Assembly (NCBI GenBank): GCA_963630555.1
Contig: CAVGND010000004.1
Location: 1-64,000, forward strand
Source: CAVALG01 sp963630555
GTDB lineage: Bacteria; Bacillota; Clostridia; Oscillospirales; Acutalibacteraceae
Direction: 5' to 3'
DNA: 64,000 nucleotides
Positions within the stretch are counted from its first letter, which is position 1. Every line of letters starts with the position of its first letter. A program made the position numbers and the translations under genes. Positions 17,619 through 27,436 of the stretch are shown here, piece after piece. Below the pieces are notes generated by a model. The model was not told the DNA's origin. It saw only the letters and a list, made by a program, of their open reading frames with translations, and ran no database searches.

Positions 17619-20600
17619 TTAAATTAACCTTACGTTTTCTTTCCCGAGCAAATTTTCGAACTGCTGCAATCTGCCGTTTGAAATGTCGGTTTTCATATTA
17701 TCCGGTGCCGCAAAACTTTTACCGTTGTCTTTGCAAACCAGTATCGTCCTTACGCAGCCGTTTTTGGTTTTAAGCAGTAATTTCACGGTGTTCACAATAG
17801 GATCATTAATAGACGGAACACGAAGGTACAGAGTTTGTGCCAAGCCGGAGGCGGAAAGTTTAAGCGATTCATTCACTTCGTCAAACTGTTCGGCGATAAT
17901 TTCCGCCGTATCGCTTTCATCAATCGAAACGCGCCCTTTGATTACATATACCGTACCGGGCTTAATTGACGCAAGATACCTGTCGACTGTCTTACGGAAC
18001 AAAAGACATTCTACCGACGCTGAATTATCTTCAACAGTTACAAAACCCAAAACGGCGCCGCTTTTGGTCTGTTTTCTCTTCACATCGGTTACCATGGCAA
18101 CAGCTGTTATTTTTTTACCGTCCATTTCTTCCGATTTTTCACTTTTAAGTGCAGAAAGCGGAATTGTCCGGACCGAGGCCGCAAATTTTTCGTAATCAGA
18201 CATAGGGTGACCCGACAAATAAAGTCCGGTTGTTTCTTTCTCAAAAGCCAGACGCTCTTTTTCGGGCATTTCTTCCGACTGAGGCATTTTAAAGGGCTTG
18301 TCAAAATTGTCTGACATTGTCCCGAAAAGATCCGTTTGACCCGTTGCCGCCGATTTTTTCTGTAATTCAAGTGCTGAAAACAGCGGGTCAATTGATTGCA
18401 GCATCTGCCTGCGATTATCGGCAAGTCCGTCAAGGGCGCCTGCCTTAATCAAACTTTCAAGAGCCCGCTTATTAAGTTCGCGGCTCCATAAACGGTTTAC
18501 AAAATCATAAAACGAATCAAAAGGTTTCTCGCTTTGTTCTTCGGTTATTTTAGCAACCAGACTGTCGCCCAAATTTTTAACACCGAGTAAACCGAAGCGG
18601 ATACCGCCCTGCTCTGCCGAAAAATGCGCCCTGCTTTTGTTGACATTTGGAGGCAGCAATTTTATGCCGAGCCTGCTGCATTCCGCAATATATTGCATAA
18701 TTTTATCTTTATTATCAATAACGCTTGTAAGCAGTGCCGCAAGATATTCGCAGGGGTAGCGGCATTTTAAATATGCGGTACGGTATGCCACCAGCGCATA
18801 AGCGGTTGCGTGTGATTTATTAAACGCATAGGAACTGAAAGTTTCCATATCGTTAAATATTTTTTCTGCGATTTTTTCCGGCACTCCGTTTTTGACGGCG
18901 CCGGGACAGCCGTTTTCGCCGTCGTCCCCAAATATAAATGCGTGGCGCTCACGTTTCATAACATCACGCTTTTTTTTGGACATTGCGCGGCGAACAAGAT
19001 CCGCCCTGCCGAGGGAATATCCCGCTAATTTTCTGAAGACCTGCATAACCTGTTCCTGATATACAATGCAGCCGTAGGTTTCTTTTAAAATATCCTCCAA
19101 AAGCGGACTGTCATATTTGATAAGCGAAGGGTCATGCATACGCTTTATATAGTCCGGTATTGAATCCATCGGGCCCGGGCGATAAAGCGAAGTAAGCGCA
19201 ATTAAATCTTCAAATCTGCGCGGTTTCATTTTACGGAGTTCCGCTTTCAGTCCCGCCGATTCAAACTGAAACACACCTTCGGTTGCTCCGGCAGAAAACA
19301 TCTTCATTGTTTTTTCATCGTCAAGCGGTATTTTTTCAATATCAAAATCAGGATTTTTACGGCGTATTTCTTTTTGTGCGTCATCAATTACCGTAAGGTT
19401 ACGAAGTCCTAAAAAATCCATTTTCAAAAGTCCGAGAGCCTCTAAATCGGTCATTGTATACTGGGATACCACAGCCCCCTCACTCGTTGCGAGCGGCACA
19501 TATTCATCCACCCGTTTATCGGTTATAACGACTCCGGCAGCGTGTTTTGAAGTATGGCGCGGCATACCTTCAAGCCGCATTGCGGTATTCACAAGTTCGC
19601 GAACCATTGTATCATTTTCATACAACTCGTGTAATTCCTTTGACTTTTCAAGCGCCTGTTTTATAGTGATGTTTAGCTGCCGGGGAATAAGTTTTGCAAC
19701 CTTGTCACAGGTGGCATAAGGCACCGCCATTGCCCTGCCGCTGTCCCTTGCCGCTGCTCTTGCGGCCATGGTACCGAAAGTAACTATTTGCGATACATGA
19801 TCGGTTCCGTATTTTTCGACAACATAATCAATCACCTCTTGGCGGCGTATATAACAGAAATCAACATCAAAATCAGGCATTGATACTCTTTCGGGATTCA
19901 AAAAACGCTCAAAAATTAAACCGTATTTTATCGGGTCGACCTCGGTTATGCCTATACAGTATGCAACTATACTGCCTGCACCCGACCCCCTGCCGGGGCC
20001 GACGGGTATTTTTTTTCGCTTGGCAAAATCAACATAATCCCAAACAATAAGATAATAGTCTATAAAACCCATATTATTAATAACCGAAAGTTCATATTCT
20101 ATCCGGTCGCTGACATCCTGCGGTAAAGGTGTTCCGTACCGCTTTTCTGCGCCTGAATAACACATATTGCGCAAAAATTCATAATGGTTTTTTTCGCCGA
20201 TATCAAAAACGGGCAGTTTCAGTTCACCGAATTTAAACTTCAGATTGCACATATCGGCAATTTTGTTGGAATTTTCAATTGCTTCGTTTGGGAAAAGTTC
20301 CGCCATTTCGTCTCCGCTTTTCAGATAAAATTCATTTGTCGGGAAAGAAACGGGATTGTTTTCAAGCACGGTTTTACCCGTCTGTATGCATAAAAGAATA
20401 TTTTGCAGGCGCGCGTCGGATTTATCGACATAGTGAACATCATTGGTTGCAACAAGAGGTATTCCGGTTTCACGCGATATTCGAATCAGACCTGCAATCA
20501 CCTTTTGCTGTTCGGAAATCCCGTGATCCTGCAACTCAAGATAATAATTCCCGTTACCGAACATTTCGTTCATATTAACTGCATATTCTTTTGCGGCGGC

Positions 20601-21056
20601 ATAGTCGCCTGCCGTTATTGCACGCGGAACCGCACCGGCAAGGCAGCCGGAAAGTGCAACAAGTCCTTCTGTATGTTCTTTAAGAAGTTCAAGGTCAATG
20701 CGCGGTTTGAAATAAAACCCCTCCGTAAATCCGAGGGAAACAAGTTTTATAAGATTTTTATAACCCGTTTCATTTTTACAAAGAAGCACCAAATGATTAT
20801 ATTCAGAACCCTGTTCACGCGATTTATTAAATCGTGAATTTGCGGCAACATATACCTCGCACCCGATTATCGGCTTTATTCCTTCGCGATGTGCGGCGTT
20901 ATAAAAGTCTATCACGCCGTACATAACGCCGTGATCTGTTATTGCAAGCGAGGTCTGACCGAGATTTTTAGCCGCCGCTACAAGTTCGTTTATTCTGCAG
21001 GCGCCGTCAAGCAAACTGTATTCCGTATGGACATGAAGATGCGTAAACTCTCTCAT
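17619..21056 (-). CDS. dnaE: DNA polymerase III subunit alpha, DnaE type
   Basis: The 1145-residue replicative polymerase begins with a PHP domain (HLHVHTEYSLLDGA). The catalytic core follows, with GPGRGSGAGS near residue 359 and PDFDVDF near 394 holding two catalytic aspartates; the third is in the later palm block. Downstream come the tandem helix-hairpin-helix region and an OB-fold domain around residues 980-1060. Length and lack of an inserted proofreading exonuclease fit DnaE, not PolC. In Firmicutes DnaE typically extends primers before PolC takes over. The ATG at 21056 has AAGGAGGT 6 bases upstream. It sits between whiA and pfkA. Confidence 0.96.
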   Translation of the reverse strand: MREFTHLHVHTEYSLLDGACRINELVAAAKNLGQTSLAITDHGVMYGVIDFYNAAHREGIKPIIGCEVYVAANSRFNKSREQGSEYNHLVLLCKNETGYKNLIKLVSLGFTEGFYFKPRIDLELLKEHTEGLVALSGCLAGAVPRAITAGDYAAAKEYAVNMNEMFGNGNYYLELQDHGISEQQKVIAGLIRISRETGIPLVATNDVHYVDKSDARLQNILLCIQTGKTVLENNPVSFPTNEFYLKSGDEMAELFPNEAIENSNKIADMCNLKFKFGELKLPVFDIGEKNHYEFLRNMCYSGAEKRYGTPLPQDVSDRIEYELSVINNMGFIDYYLIVWDYVDFAKRKKIPVGPGRGSGAGSIVAYCIGITEVDPIKYGLIFERFLNPERVSMPDFDVDFCYIRRQEVIDYVVEKYGTDHVSQIVTFGTMAARAAARDSGRAMAVPYATCDKVAKLIPRQLNITIKQALEKSKELHELYENDTMVRELVNTAMRLEGMPRHTSKHAAGVVITDKRVDEYVPLATSEGAVVSQYTMTDLEALGLLKMDFLGLRNLTVIDDAQKEIRRKNPDFDIEKIPLDDEKTMKMFSAGATEGVFQFESAGLKAELRKMKPRRFEDLIALTSLYRPGPMDSIPDYIKRMHDPSLIKYDSPLLEDILKETYGCIVYQEQVMQVFRKLAGYSLGRADLVRRAMSKKKRDVMKRERHAFIFGDDGENGCPGAVKNGVPEKIAEKIFNDMETFSSYAFNKSHATAYALVAYRTAYLKCRYPCEYLAALLTSVIDNKDKIMQYIAECSRLGIKLLPPNVNKSRAHFSAEQGGIRFGLLGVKNLGDSLVAKITEEQSEKPFDSFYDFVNRLWSRELNKRALESLIKAGALDGLADNRRQMLQSIDPLFSALELQKKSAATGQTDLFGTMSDNFDKPFKMPQSEEMPEKERLAFEKETTGLYLSGHPMSDYEKFAASVRTIPLSALKSEKSEEMDGKKITAVAMVTDVKRKQTKSGAVLGFVTVEDNSASVECLLFRKTVDRYLASIKPGTVYVIKGRVSIDESDTAEIIAEQFDEVNESLKLSASGLAQTLYLRVPSINDPIVNTVKLLLKTKNGCVRTILVCKDNGKSFAAPDNMKTDISNGRLQQFENLLGKENVRLI

Positions 21057-21092
21057 TCTATGACCTCCTTAATAATTTTACGGCAGTCGGGT

Positions 21093-22001
21093 TTACGGTT
21101 TGCCGTTATTTTCCCTGCTGTGTTTACGAGCGGTTTCCACAATTTTTTTGAGTCTGTGATTCATTCCGGAACGCGTTATGCTTTCGGGATAATTTTCGCA
21201 AAGTTCGGACAAGGACATTTCGGGGTTTTGCAAACGGAAATCCGCCAATTTCACCAACTCTGTCGGCATACATTGAAGCAGCGAATGTTGCCGCAGATAT
21301 TCAATCGCATTCTTTTGTTCAACCGACGCTTTAACGGTTTTGGTCAGGTTAGCGGTTTCACAATTATTTCTGCGATTAACGCGATTTCGCATATCTTTAT
21401 AGACTTCAAATTCCATAAAACCGAGGGCGTGGTTTGCCAACCCGATTTTAGTAAGATAGGCTTCTATATCGGCACTGTTTCTGAAATACACAACACAACC
21501 GCAGGAACGATTGGAAATTTTAGGGTCAAACTTATGATTTTTCAAGTACTCGGCAAGGCGGCTGCCCCTTTCTTCCGACGGGGTAACAAATTCAAGGCTG
21601 TACCTTTTTTGCGGGTCGCTTATTACAGCCGCAGATATAAATACTCCGCGCAAAAAGGCGGCGGAGCAGCAATCTTTTTTCAAAATATCGTTAACGGAAC
21701 CGTCTGCAGACGGATTTTTATAGTAATTAACAATTTTATCCCTTGCGGTTTTGCTTGAAACCGAAAGGCGAAACATTCTGCGTTTTTCACCGTATTGTTC
21801 AACGGTCGGCACTGTATCAAAGCAGGACCTGACAAGTGAAGCCAGTAAAGCGGCAGAAGATTCGTTTTCGGTTATATAGCATATTTCGGACGAGGCAAAT
21901 TTGGTGGCAAAGCACAAAATTCCGAAACATTCGGCATAACGGCAGCAGCCGCTAACTTTGATTTTACACAATTCCTCTTTTATTTCGGTTGAATACGACA
22001 T
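21093..22001 (-). CDS. whiA: DNA-binding protein WhiA
   Basis: The 302-residue protein combines a degenerate LAGLIDADG-homing-endonuclease-like N-terminal domain with a C-terminal helix-turn-helix (about residues 220-290, with LAEFR-like LADFRLQNPEMSLSELCE). In Gram-positives it affects cell division and chromosome segregation. FLRGVFISAAVISDP near residue 115 is the conserved LAGLIDADG stretch. The ATG at 22001 has AGGTG 6 bases upstream; a GTG at 22010 overlapping the rapZ stop is the alternative. The rapZ-whiA order is the usual Firmicute arrangement. Confidence 0.94.
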   Translation of the reverse strand: MSYSTEIKEELCKIKVSGCCRYAECFGILCFATKFASSEICYITENESSAALLASLVRSCFDTVPTVEQYGEKRRMFRLSVSSKTARDKIVNYYKNPSADGSVNDILKKDCCSAAFLRGVFISAAVISDPQKRYSLEFVTPSEERGSRLAEYLKNHKFDPKISNRSCGCVVYFRNSADIEAYLTKIGLANHALGFMEFEVYKDMRNRVNRRNNCETANLTKTVKASVEQKNAIEYLRQHSLLQCMPTELVKLADFRLQNPEMSLSELCENYPESITRSGMNHRLKKIVETARKHSRENNGKP

Positions 22002-22006
22002 ATGCT

Positions 22007-22864
22007 TCACCTATCCTTGCCGATATCCCGATGACTTATGCTGACGCAAAATTTACCTGCGGTAAGGGTATCGTAAATCATTTGTGCAAGTGCGACGGAA
22101 CGGTGTTTACCTCCGGTACAGCCGACCGCTATGACCAGTCCGGTTTTACCCTCATCACGATACATGGGAACGGCACAGTTTATAAAATCAAGCATTTTAT
22201 TGACAAAGAGTTTGGATTTTTCGGAATCCATCACATAATCGACAATTTGTTTATCCACGCCGGTAAGTTCTTTCAACTCGGGCACATAGAACGGGTTCGG
22301 AAGACAGCGTGCGTCAAAAATCAAATCCGCCTCAAGCGGTATTCCGTATTTAAACCCGAATGACATACACTGTATAGTCATAGTTGAGTTGGGGTTGTTT
22401 AAAAATATGGCGGATATGCGCTGTTTAAGCACGGATGTTTTGATATATGATGTATCAAGCAGATAGTCTGCCCGACTGCGGACGCCCGATATAATCCGGC
22501 GTTCTTTTTTAATAGCGTCGGCAACGCTTATCCCATTTGCCAGCGGATGATTTCTTCTCGTTTCTTTATACCTGTGAAGCAAGCAATCGTCCGACGCGTC
22601 AAGGAACAGTATTTTGTATGGTATTCCGTCACCCTGCAATTTACACAAAACACTTTCAAGTTCCCCGAAACTGTTACCGGCGCGCGTATCCGTAACAATA
22701 GCAACACGTTTTATATCTCCGCTTGTCCTTTTAAGCAGATTGGCAAAGTCATATATAAGCATAGGCGGGATATTATCTATACAGTAAAATCCGATATCCT
22801 CTAAAAAATTGGCGGCGTTGGATTTTCCTGCGCCCGACATCCCTGTAATTATAACAAGTTCCAA
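22007..22864 (-). CDS. rapZ: RNase adapter RapZ / YvcJ nucleotide-binding protein
   Basis: The 285-residue P-loop protein binds ATP/GTP. ITGMSGAGKSNA near residue 6 is the Walker A motif and VTDTRAGN near 58 is the Walker B region. VGCTGGKHRSVA near 247 is the conserved C-terminal signature. In E. coli RapZ guides RNase E to the GlmZ small RNA; in Firmicutes the YvcJ homologue is less defined. The TTG start at 22864 has AGGAAG 7 bases upstream. It follows murB by 4 bases and couples into whiA. Confidence 0.94.
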   Translation of the reverse strand: MELVIITGMSGAGKSNAANFLEDIGFYCIDNIPPMLIYDFANLLKRTSGDIKRVAIVTDTRAGNSFGELESVLCKLQGDGIPYKILFLDASDDCLLHRYKETRRNHPLANGISVADAIKKERRIISGVRSRADYLLDTSYIKTSVLKQRISAIFLNNPNSTMTIQCMSFGFKYGIPLEADLIFDARCLPNPFYVPELKELTGVDKQIVDYVMDSEKSKLFVNKMLDFINCAVPMYRDEGKTGLVIAVGCTGGKHRSVALAQMIYDTLTAGKFCVSISHRDIGKDR

Positions 22865-22868
22865 AATA

Positions 22869-23780
22869 TCACTTCCTGCCTAAAAAAATAACCTCGGGTT
22901 CAAGGAGAATTCCTTTTTCCCCGTTAACCTTTTCCCTGACGTGTTCAATAACTTTAATTACATCGGAACAGGTTGCGTTGCCGTAATTAACTACAAATCC
23001 GGCGTGTTTTTCACTCACACCGGCACCGCCGACGGTGTATCCTTTCAATCCGCATTGGTCAATCAATGCCGCCGCATACCCGCCCTGCGGTCTTTTAAAT
23101 GTGCTTCCTGCGCTCATATATTCAAGCGGCTGCTTTGCTTTTCTGCGGTTTATAAAATCATCCATCATCGCCTTTATATCGGTTTTTTTACCCTTTTTAA
23201 GTTTATAGGTAACCTCGGCAATTATTTCACCGTTATCGGCATATATACTATGCCTGTAAGAAAAGCCGAACTCGCCTTTTCTGCGAATAACGATGCTGCC
23301 GTCCGGCTTAACGGACAGGACGCTTTCGACCACTTCGGAGGTTTCGGAAATATAGGCACCGGCATTCATATACACTGCGCCGCCGACCGATGCCGGTATT
23401 CCCCAGGCAAATTCAAGTCCGGTAAGTTCATTTTCAAGCGCTGCTTTACAAAGAACCGAAAGTTTTTCTCCTGCAAATGCAGTTATGGTTTCGCCGCTGC
23501 AGACCACACCGTTTTCGGATGTGCAAAGGTGTATCACGGCACCGCTTATACCACTGTCGGAAACCAATATATTTGACCCGTTACCTATAACCGTATACGG
23601 AAAACCGACTGTGTTAAAGAAATGTAACACGGCGCACAGATCGGCGACATTTGATATATTTATAAGCACATCGGCACTGCCGCCTATGCCGAATGTTGTA
23701 AATTTAGCAAGCGGCGCATCGGTCAGATAAGATATATTTTTCTCTTTTAAAAATTCGCAAATCGTCTTAATATCCGTCAA
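22869..23780 (-). CDS. murB: UDP-N-acetylenolpyruvoylglucosamine reductase
   Basis: The 303-residue FAD enzyme makes UDP-MurNAc for peptidoglycan. TTFGIGGSADVLI and VIGNGSNILV are FAD-binding blocks. YRHSIY marks a short type-II MurB, SAGSTFKRP carries the catalytic serine, and LLEPEVIFLG the terminal glutamate. The start is a TTG at 23780 with GGAGTG 7 bases upstream. It lies between the glucokinase and rapZ genes in the hprK operon. Confidence 0.95.
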   Translation of the reverse strand: MTDIKTICEFLKEKNISYLTDAPLAKFTTFGIGGSADVLINISNVADLCAVLHFFNTVGFPYTVIGNGSNILVSDSGISGAVIHLCTSENGVVCSGETITAFAGEKLSVLCKAALENELTGLEFAWGIPASVGGAVYMNAGAYISETSEVVESVLSVKPDGSIVIRRKGEFGFSYRHSIYADNGEIIAEVTYKLKKGKKTDIKAMMDDFINRRKAKQPLEYMSAGSTFKRPQGGYAAALIDQCGLKGYTVGGAGVSEKHAGFVVNYGNATCSDVIKVIEHVREKVNGEKGILLEPEVIFLGRK

Positions 23781-23797
23781 CCGAGATCACTCCGATT

Positions 23798-24757
23798 TTA
23801 GTTATACAATTTAAACAGGAATGCGGCGCCGATTATACCGGCATCATTCCCCAATTGTGCTGTTTTAATTTGGGTCTGATTTTCAAGCCCTGCCGTATAT
23901 ACTTCACGATTTATATATTCACGCATAGGTGCAAGCAATGTTTCCTTTTCATTTGAAATACCGCCGCCGATGCAGAGAACTTCCGGCTGAAAAATATTTA
24001 TAATATTTGTCACACCGCAGGCAATATATTCAATATATCGGTCAACGACTTCTTTGCCTGCTTTATCCCCTGCACGCATAGCGTCAAAGGCAGTTCTGCC
24101 GCTGGTTTTATTTATATCACCCTCGGTCAGTTCCCACATTTTACTGTCGGCGCACTCATTCATTTTCCTTTTTGTTTGTCTGATAAGGGCAGTAGCCGAA
24201 GCATATGCTTCAAAGCAGCCGTTTCTGCCGCATGTGCAAGGCTCGCCATCCATTTCTATTACCATATGACCGAGTTCGGCACCGCCGTAGTTATGACCAA
24301 CAAGCATTTTACCGTCTGTTATAACGCCGCCGCCTACGCCGGTTCCGAGCGTCACGGCAATAAAACTTTTGGTTCCGCGACCGGCACCGGCAAGCATTTC
24401 ACCGTATGCCGCCGCATTAGCATCATTCTCGGTAAATACTTTTATATTATCAAGTTTTTCTTCAAGCATTGCTTTTATGTGAAGATCTTTGAATTTAAGA
24501 TTATTTGCTCTTGCTATAACACCCGTATGCGGATTAACGCTGCCGGGCGAGCCGATACCGACATATTTAATGTCTGCAAGGGTTAAATTTGCATTTTGAA
24601 CCGCTGTTCTGACTGTTTTTGCAATATCCTCCACTATTTCGTCACTGTGTCTGGCGGAATTGGTTTTTGTGTTTGCTTTTGCGATGATGTTATAGTTTTC
24701 GTCAACCACACCGACTGCAATGTTAGTTCCGCCGAGATCTACGCCTACATAATACAT
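23798..24757 (-). CDS. ROK-family glucokinase
   Basis: The 319-residue protein has the ROK/ASKHA layout: GVDLGGTNIAVGVVD (phosphate 1 motif), GSPGSVNP, TLGTGVGGGVITDG (catalytic region with the preceding ENDANAA aspartate), and the ROK zinc site in CTCGRNGCFEAYAS near residue 178. That zinc cluster and the Gly-rich loops match Firmicute glucokinase GlcK. It phosphorylates glucose to glucose-6-phosphate in the cytoplasm. It follows hprK by 26 bases, in line with sugar-responsive control of the operon. Confidence 0.9.
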   Translation of the reverse strand: MYYVGVDLGGTNIAVGVVDENYNIIAKANTKTNSARHSDEIVEDIAKTVRTAVQNANLTLADIKYVGIGSPGSVNPHTGVIARANNLKFKDLHIKAMLEEKLDNIKVFTENDANAAAYGEMLAGAGRGTKSFIAVTLGTGVGGGVITDGKMLVGHNYGGAELGHMVIEMDGEPCTCGRNGCFEAYASATALIRQTKRKMNECADSKMWELTEGDINKTSGRTAFDAMRAGDKAGKEVVDRYIEYIACGVTNIINIFQPEVLCIGGGISNEKETLLAPMREYINREVYTAGLENQTQIKTAQLGNDAGIIGAAFLFKLYN

Positions 24758-24783
24758 TATTTATCTCTCCCGTTTTAAATTTT

Positions 24784-25761
24784 TTAATAATAACTATTCC
24801 AATCTTCGTCGCTTCGTTCACTGTCTCCGTTGCCGGAAGCCGAACCGAGTTCAAGACGTTTGAGCAGTTCATTTGCGGCATTGTAACCCAACTTCTTCTG
24901 ACGGTTGTTCATTGCGGCAACTTCAATTATAACCGCAAGATTACGCCCCGGTTTAACCGGTATGGTAAGTGAAGGTATTTTAAGTCCCAAAATATCATTG
25001 TTTTGCTCATCAAGCCCCATTCTGTCATAAACCTTTGAAGCATCCCACGGTTCAAGATTTATAACGAGGTCAACCTTAGCGGTCAACTTAACCGCACCGA
25101 CGCCGAATATCCTTCTGACATTTATTATTCCTATTCCGCGCAACTCAATAAAATGACGGATATTTTCGGGTGAAGAGCCGACTATCGATTTGGAAGAAAC
25201 TTTACGCAGTTCCACGGCGTCATCGGCTATCAATCTGTGGCCTCTTTTAACCAACTCAATCGCGGTTTCGCTTTTACCGACTCCGCTTTCGCCGAGAATC
25301 AGAACGCCTTCGCCGTAAACCTCCACCAGCACGCCGTGCCGTATAATTCTCGGCGCAAGATTTAAGTTAAGGTATGCGATAAGAGCAGACATAAAGTCTG
25401 ATGTTCCGTCACCTGTTTTTAAAATCGGAACCGCATATTTTTTTGCCGCTTCCAGCATAACATCCGAAGGGATCATATCCCTTGTTATTATAACCGCAAT
25501 CGGTTTTGTACCGAAAAAGTCATTCACTCTTTGATAATAAATGTCCGGCTCGAATTTTTCAAGAAAACTGTCTTCGCTTCTACCGATTATTTGTATACGG
25601 TTATTATCGTAATATTCATAATATCCGCCTAACTGCAAGCCCGGACGGTTAACTTCGACATTTGATATCAGGGTTTCCTCTGCACCATCGGGCAGATATG
25701 CCGTTTCCAACGAAAATTCATTAATTATGCTTTTCAGTTTTACAGAATAGTTTCTTGCCAT
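24784..25761 (-). CDS. hprK: HPr kinase/phosphorylase
   Basis: The 325-residue bifunctional enzyme adds or removes phosphate at Ser46 of HPr, controlling carbon catabolite repression. GESGVGKSETAIELVKRGH (near residue 154) is Walker A, and the family signature near ELRGIGIINVRRIFG follows at about 204. The last 25 residues are rich in Gly, Ser and Asp and extend slightly beyond the usual end. The ATG at 25761 has GGAGG close by. It is the first gene of the hprK-glcK-murB-rapZ-whiA-dnaE-pfkA operon. Confidence 0.95.
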   Translation of the reverse strand: MARNYSVKLKSIINEFSLETAYLPDGAEETLISNVEVNRPGLQLGGYYEYYDNNRIQIIGRSEDSFLEKFEPDIYYQRVNDFFGTKPIAVIITRDMIPSDVMLEAAKKYAVPILKTGDGTSDFMSALIAYLNLNLAPRIIRHGVLVEVYGEGVLILGESGVGKSETAIELVKRGHRLIADDAVELRKVSSKSIVGSSPENIRHFIELRGIGIINVRRIFGVGAVKLTAKVDLVINLEPWDASKVYDRMGLDEQNNDILGLKIPSLTIPVKPGRNLAVIIEVAAMNNRQKKLGYNAANELLKRLELGSASGNGDSERSDEDWNSYY

Positions 25762-25883
25762 AGCCGCCTCCGATTAAAAAATTCAACCTGAAATGTTGAT
25801 CCGCTTATTAACGGATACATCCTAATATAATATACAACAAATAAGGAAAAAAATAAAGTGCAAATTAACATAATACGGTTATT

Positions 25884-26930
25884 TTATTTTAAATTTTCTA
25901 TACTCAGGGTGGGTTTTTCGGTGCCGTCGGATCTAAGCCCCGAACTGAATGTAATATCACCGTCCGACGAAATGAAGATTGCCTCTGTGTTTTCGATATT
26001 TTCAACGGTTTTAAGCCCTTCGTCTTTTCCGAGCAAAAAAAGTGATGTTGAAAGGCAATCTGCGTCCACCGAACTTTTCGATATTACCGTAACACTGTCC
26101 AATCCGTTTTGAACGGGATATCCGGTTTTAAGGTCGATTATATGGTGATATACAGTACCGTCAAGTTCAAAATACCGCATATATCTTCCGCAGGTCACAA
26201 CACTAAGGTCGCTTAGGTTTTTAATATACGCGGCGCTTTCACCGGTATCGGAAAAAGGTTTTTGAATACCTACCGTAAAAAGCGATTTGTTCTTATTTTT
26301 CCCAAGTACATAAACATTTCCGCCCAAATTTAAAAGTGCGTTCCGACATCCGTTTTTTATAAGGAAAGCCGCCAATTTATCGCATATAAAGCCTTTAGCG
26401 GAAGCACCGACATCTATTTTGGAATCACCGTACAGTGTGACATAATTTCCCTCCACCGAAACATTTTTATAATCGACGGAAGACAGGGCCGCATTTATTT
26501 CGGAAGCCTTCGGCAATTCGGAGTTTCCGCTTCTGAAATCCCAAAGATCCGTAATATTTTTAGCGGTAATGTCAAAAATGCCGTTTGTCGCCGCACAATA
26601 TTCAAGCGATTTATTGATAAGTTCGGCAGTATCGCGGTTCACTTTAGTCGGCTCACCGCTTACAGCGGAATTTATTTTATATATATCGCTTCCTTCGCCG
26701 TCCGGTGAAAAAAGGCGATTGTATTTACCGCAAAGGGATACGGTTTTGTTAAGCAGTTCTTCGTCGCCCTCAAAAAGTTCAATTGTAACCACGGTATCAA
26801 GCATAGTAACGGTAGTTTTCAAATTTTCTCCCGATGCGGCTGTCGAACATCCGCACTGCACAACCGGCAACAGAATTATAAAAAACAGCGACAAGGTCTT
26901 AATGACAATACGTGCCGAACATTTTAACAT
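25884..26930 (-). CDS. apbE: FAD:protein FMN transferase, lipoprotein (ApbE)
   Basis: The 348-residue protein is exported: a hydrophobic N-terminus ends in a lipobox-like VVQCGCS around residues 23-29. It attaches FMN covalently to Thr/Ser of extracytoplasmic redox proteins. Family marks include DVGASAKGFICDKLA (about 165-180), GGNVYVLG and the Mg2+-binding VDADCLSTSLFLLG near residue 300. It is divergent from the NusG-II/Gx-transporter pair, a grouping seen with flavinylation and extracellular electron-transfer systems. No flavinylated target protein is encoded nearby. Confidence 0.92.
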   Translation of the reverse strand: MLKCSARIVIKTLSLFFIILLPVVQCGCSTAASGENLKTTVTMLDTVVTIELFEGDEELLNKTVSLCGKYNRLFSPDGEGSDIYKINSAVSGEPTKVNRDTAELINKSLEYCAATNGIFDITAKNITDLWDFRSGNSELPKASEINAALSSVDYKNVSVEGNYVTLYGDSKIDVGASAKGFICDKLAAFLIKNGCRNALLNLGGNVYVLGKNKNKSLFTVGIQKPFSDTGESAAYIKNLSDLSVVTCGRYMRYFELDGTVYHHIIDLKTGYPVQNGLDSVTVISKSSVDADCLSTSLFLLGKDEGLKTVENIENTEAIFISSDGDITFSSGLRSDGTEKPTLSIENLK

Positions 26931-27011
26931 TTTTAACCCCCCTTAGTGTGACAGGCAACAATAATCCGTGCCCATCAGTCCGAACCGTCCTTTCAGGAAA
27001 TATTAATTAAT

Positions 27012-27040
27012 ATTATAAACTAATCTTTTAAATTTGTAAA
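27012..27040 (-). promoter_or_regulatory. Promoter of apbE
   Basis: On the minus strand TTTACA (27035-27040) and a consensus TATAAT (27012-27017) lie 17 bases apart, upstream of apbE. Confidence 0.65.
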
Positions 27041-27085
27041 CAATGTGATATTATTTATACAGTGAAATTTTAAACGGTGATTAAT

Positions 27086-27436
27086 ATGAAAGATAAAACA
27101 AAAATCAACTTTTTAATAATTGCAGTCCTGCTTTTTACGGCAGGCGTATCCGCAATTATAATATTGCTTCTTCCGTCAAAGGGAAAAACAGTTAGTATAC
27201 AGGTAAATAACAAGCCGTACGAAAGATATTCGCTTTTAAAAAACAGGACGGTTGAGATTAAAAGCGAAAGCGGATATAACATCCTTAAAATTGAGGACGG
27301 ATATGCGTTTATCGAAAAATCGGATTGTAAAAATCAGGTGTGCGTTCATCATAAAAAAATAAACAAAAACGGTGAAAACATCGTCTGCCTGCCGCACGGA
27401 GTAGTAATAACGATCGAGGATGACGGAAATGAATAA
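27086..27436 (+). CDS. NusG domain II-containing membrane-anchored protein
   Basis: The 116-residue protein has one N-terminal hydrophobic segment (about residues 5-27), then an extracellular NusG_II beta domain. This contains the family pattern CKNQVCVHHKKI followed by NIVCLPHGVVITI. The three cysteines and the HH/CLPH arrangement suggest a metal- or flavin-associated extracytoplasmic role. The ATG at 27086 is preferred, since the upstream GTG at 27077 is part of the GGTGA ribosome site. It overlaps the next gene by 8 bases. Such proteins accompany ApbE and Gx transporters; in Listeria a similar pair belongs to the extracellular electron transfer locus. Confidence 0.8.
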   Translation: MKDKTKINFLIIAVLLFTAGVSAIIILLLPSKGKTVSIQVNNKPYERYSLLKNRTVEIKSESGYNILKIEDGYAFIEKSDCKNQVCVHHKKINKNGENIVCLPHGVVITIEDDGNE

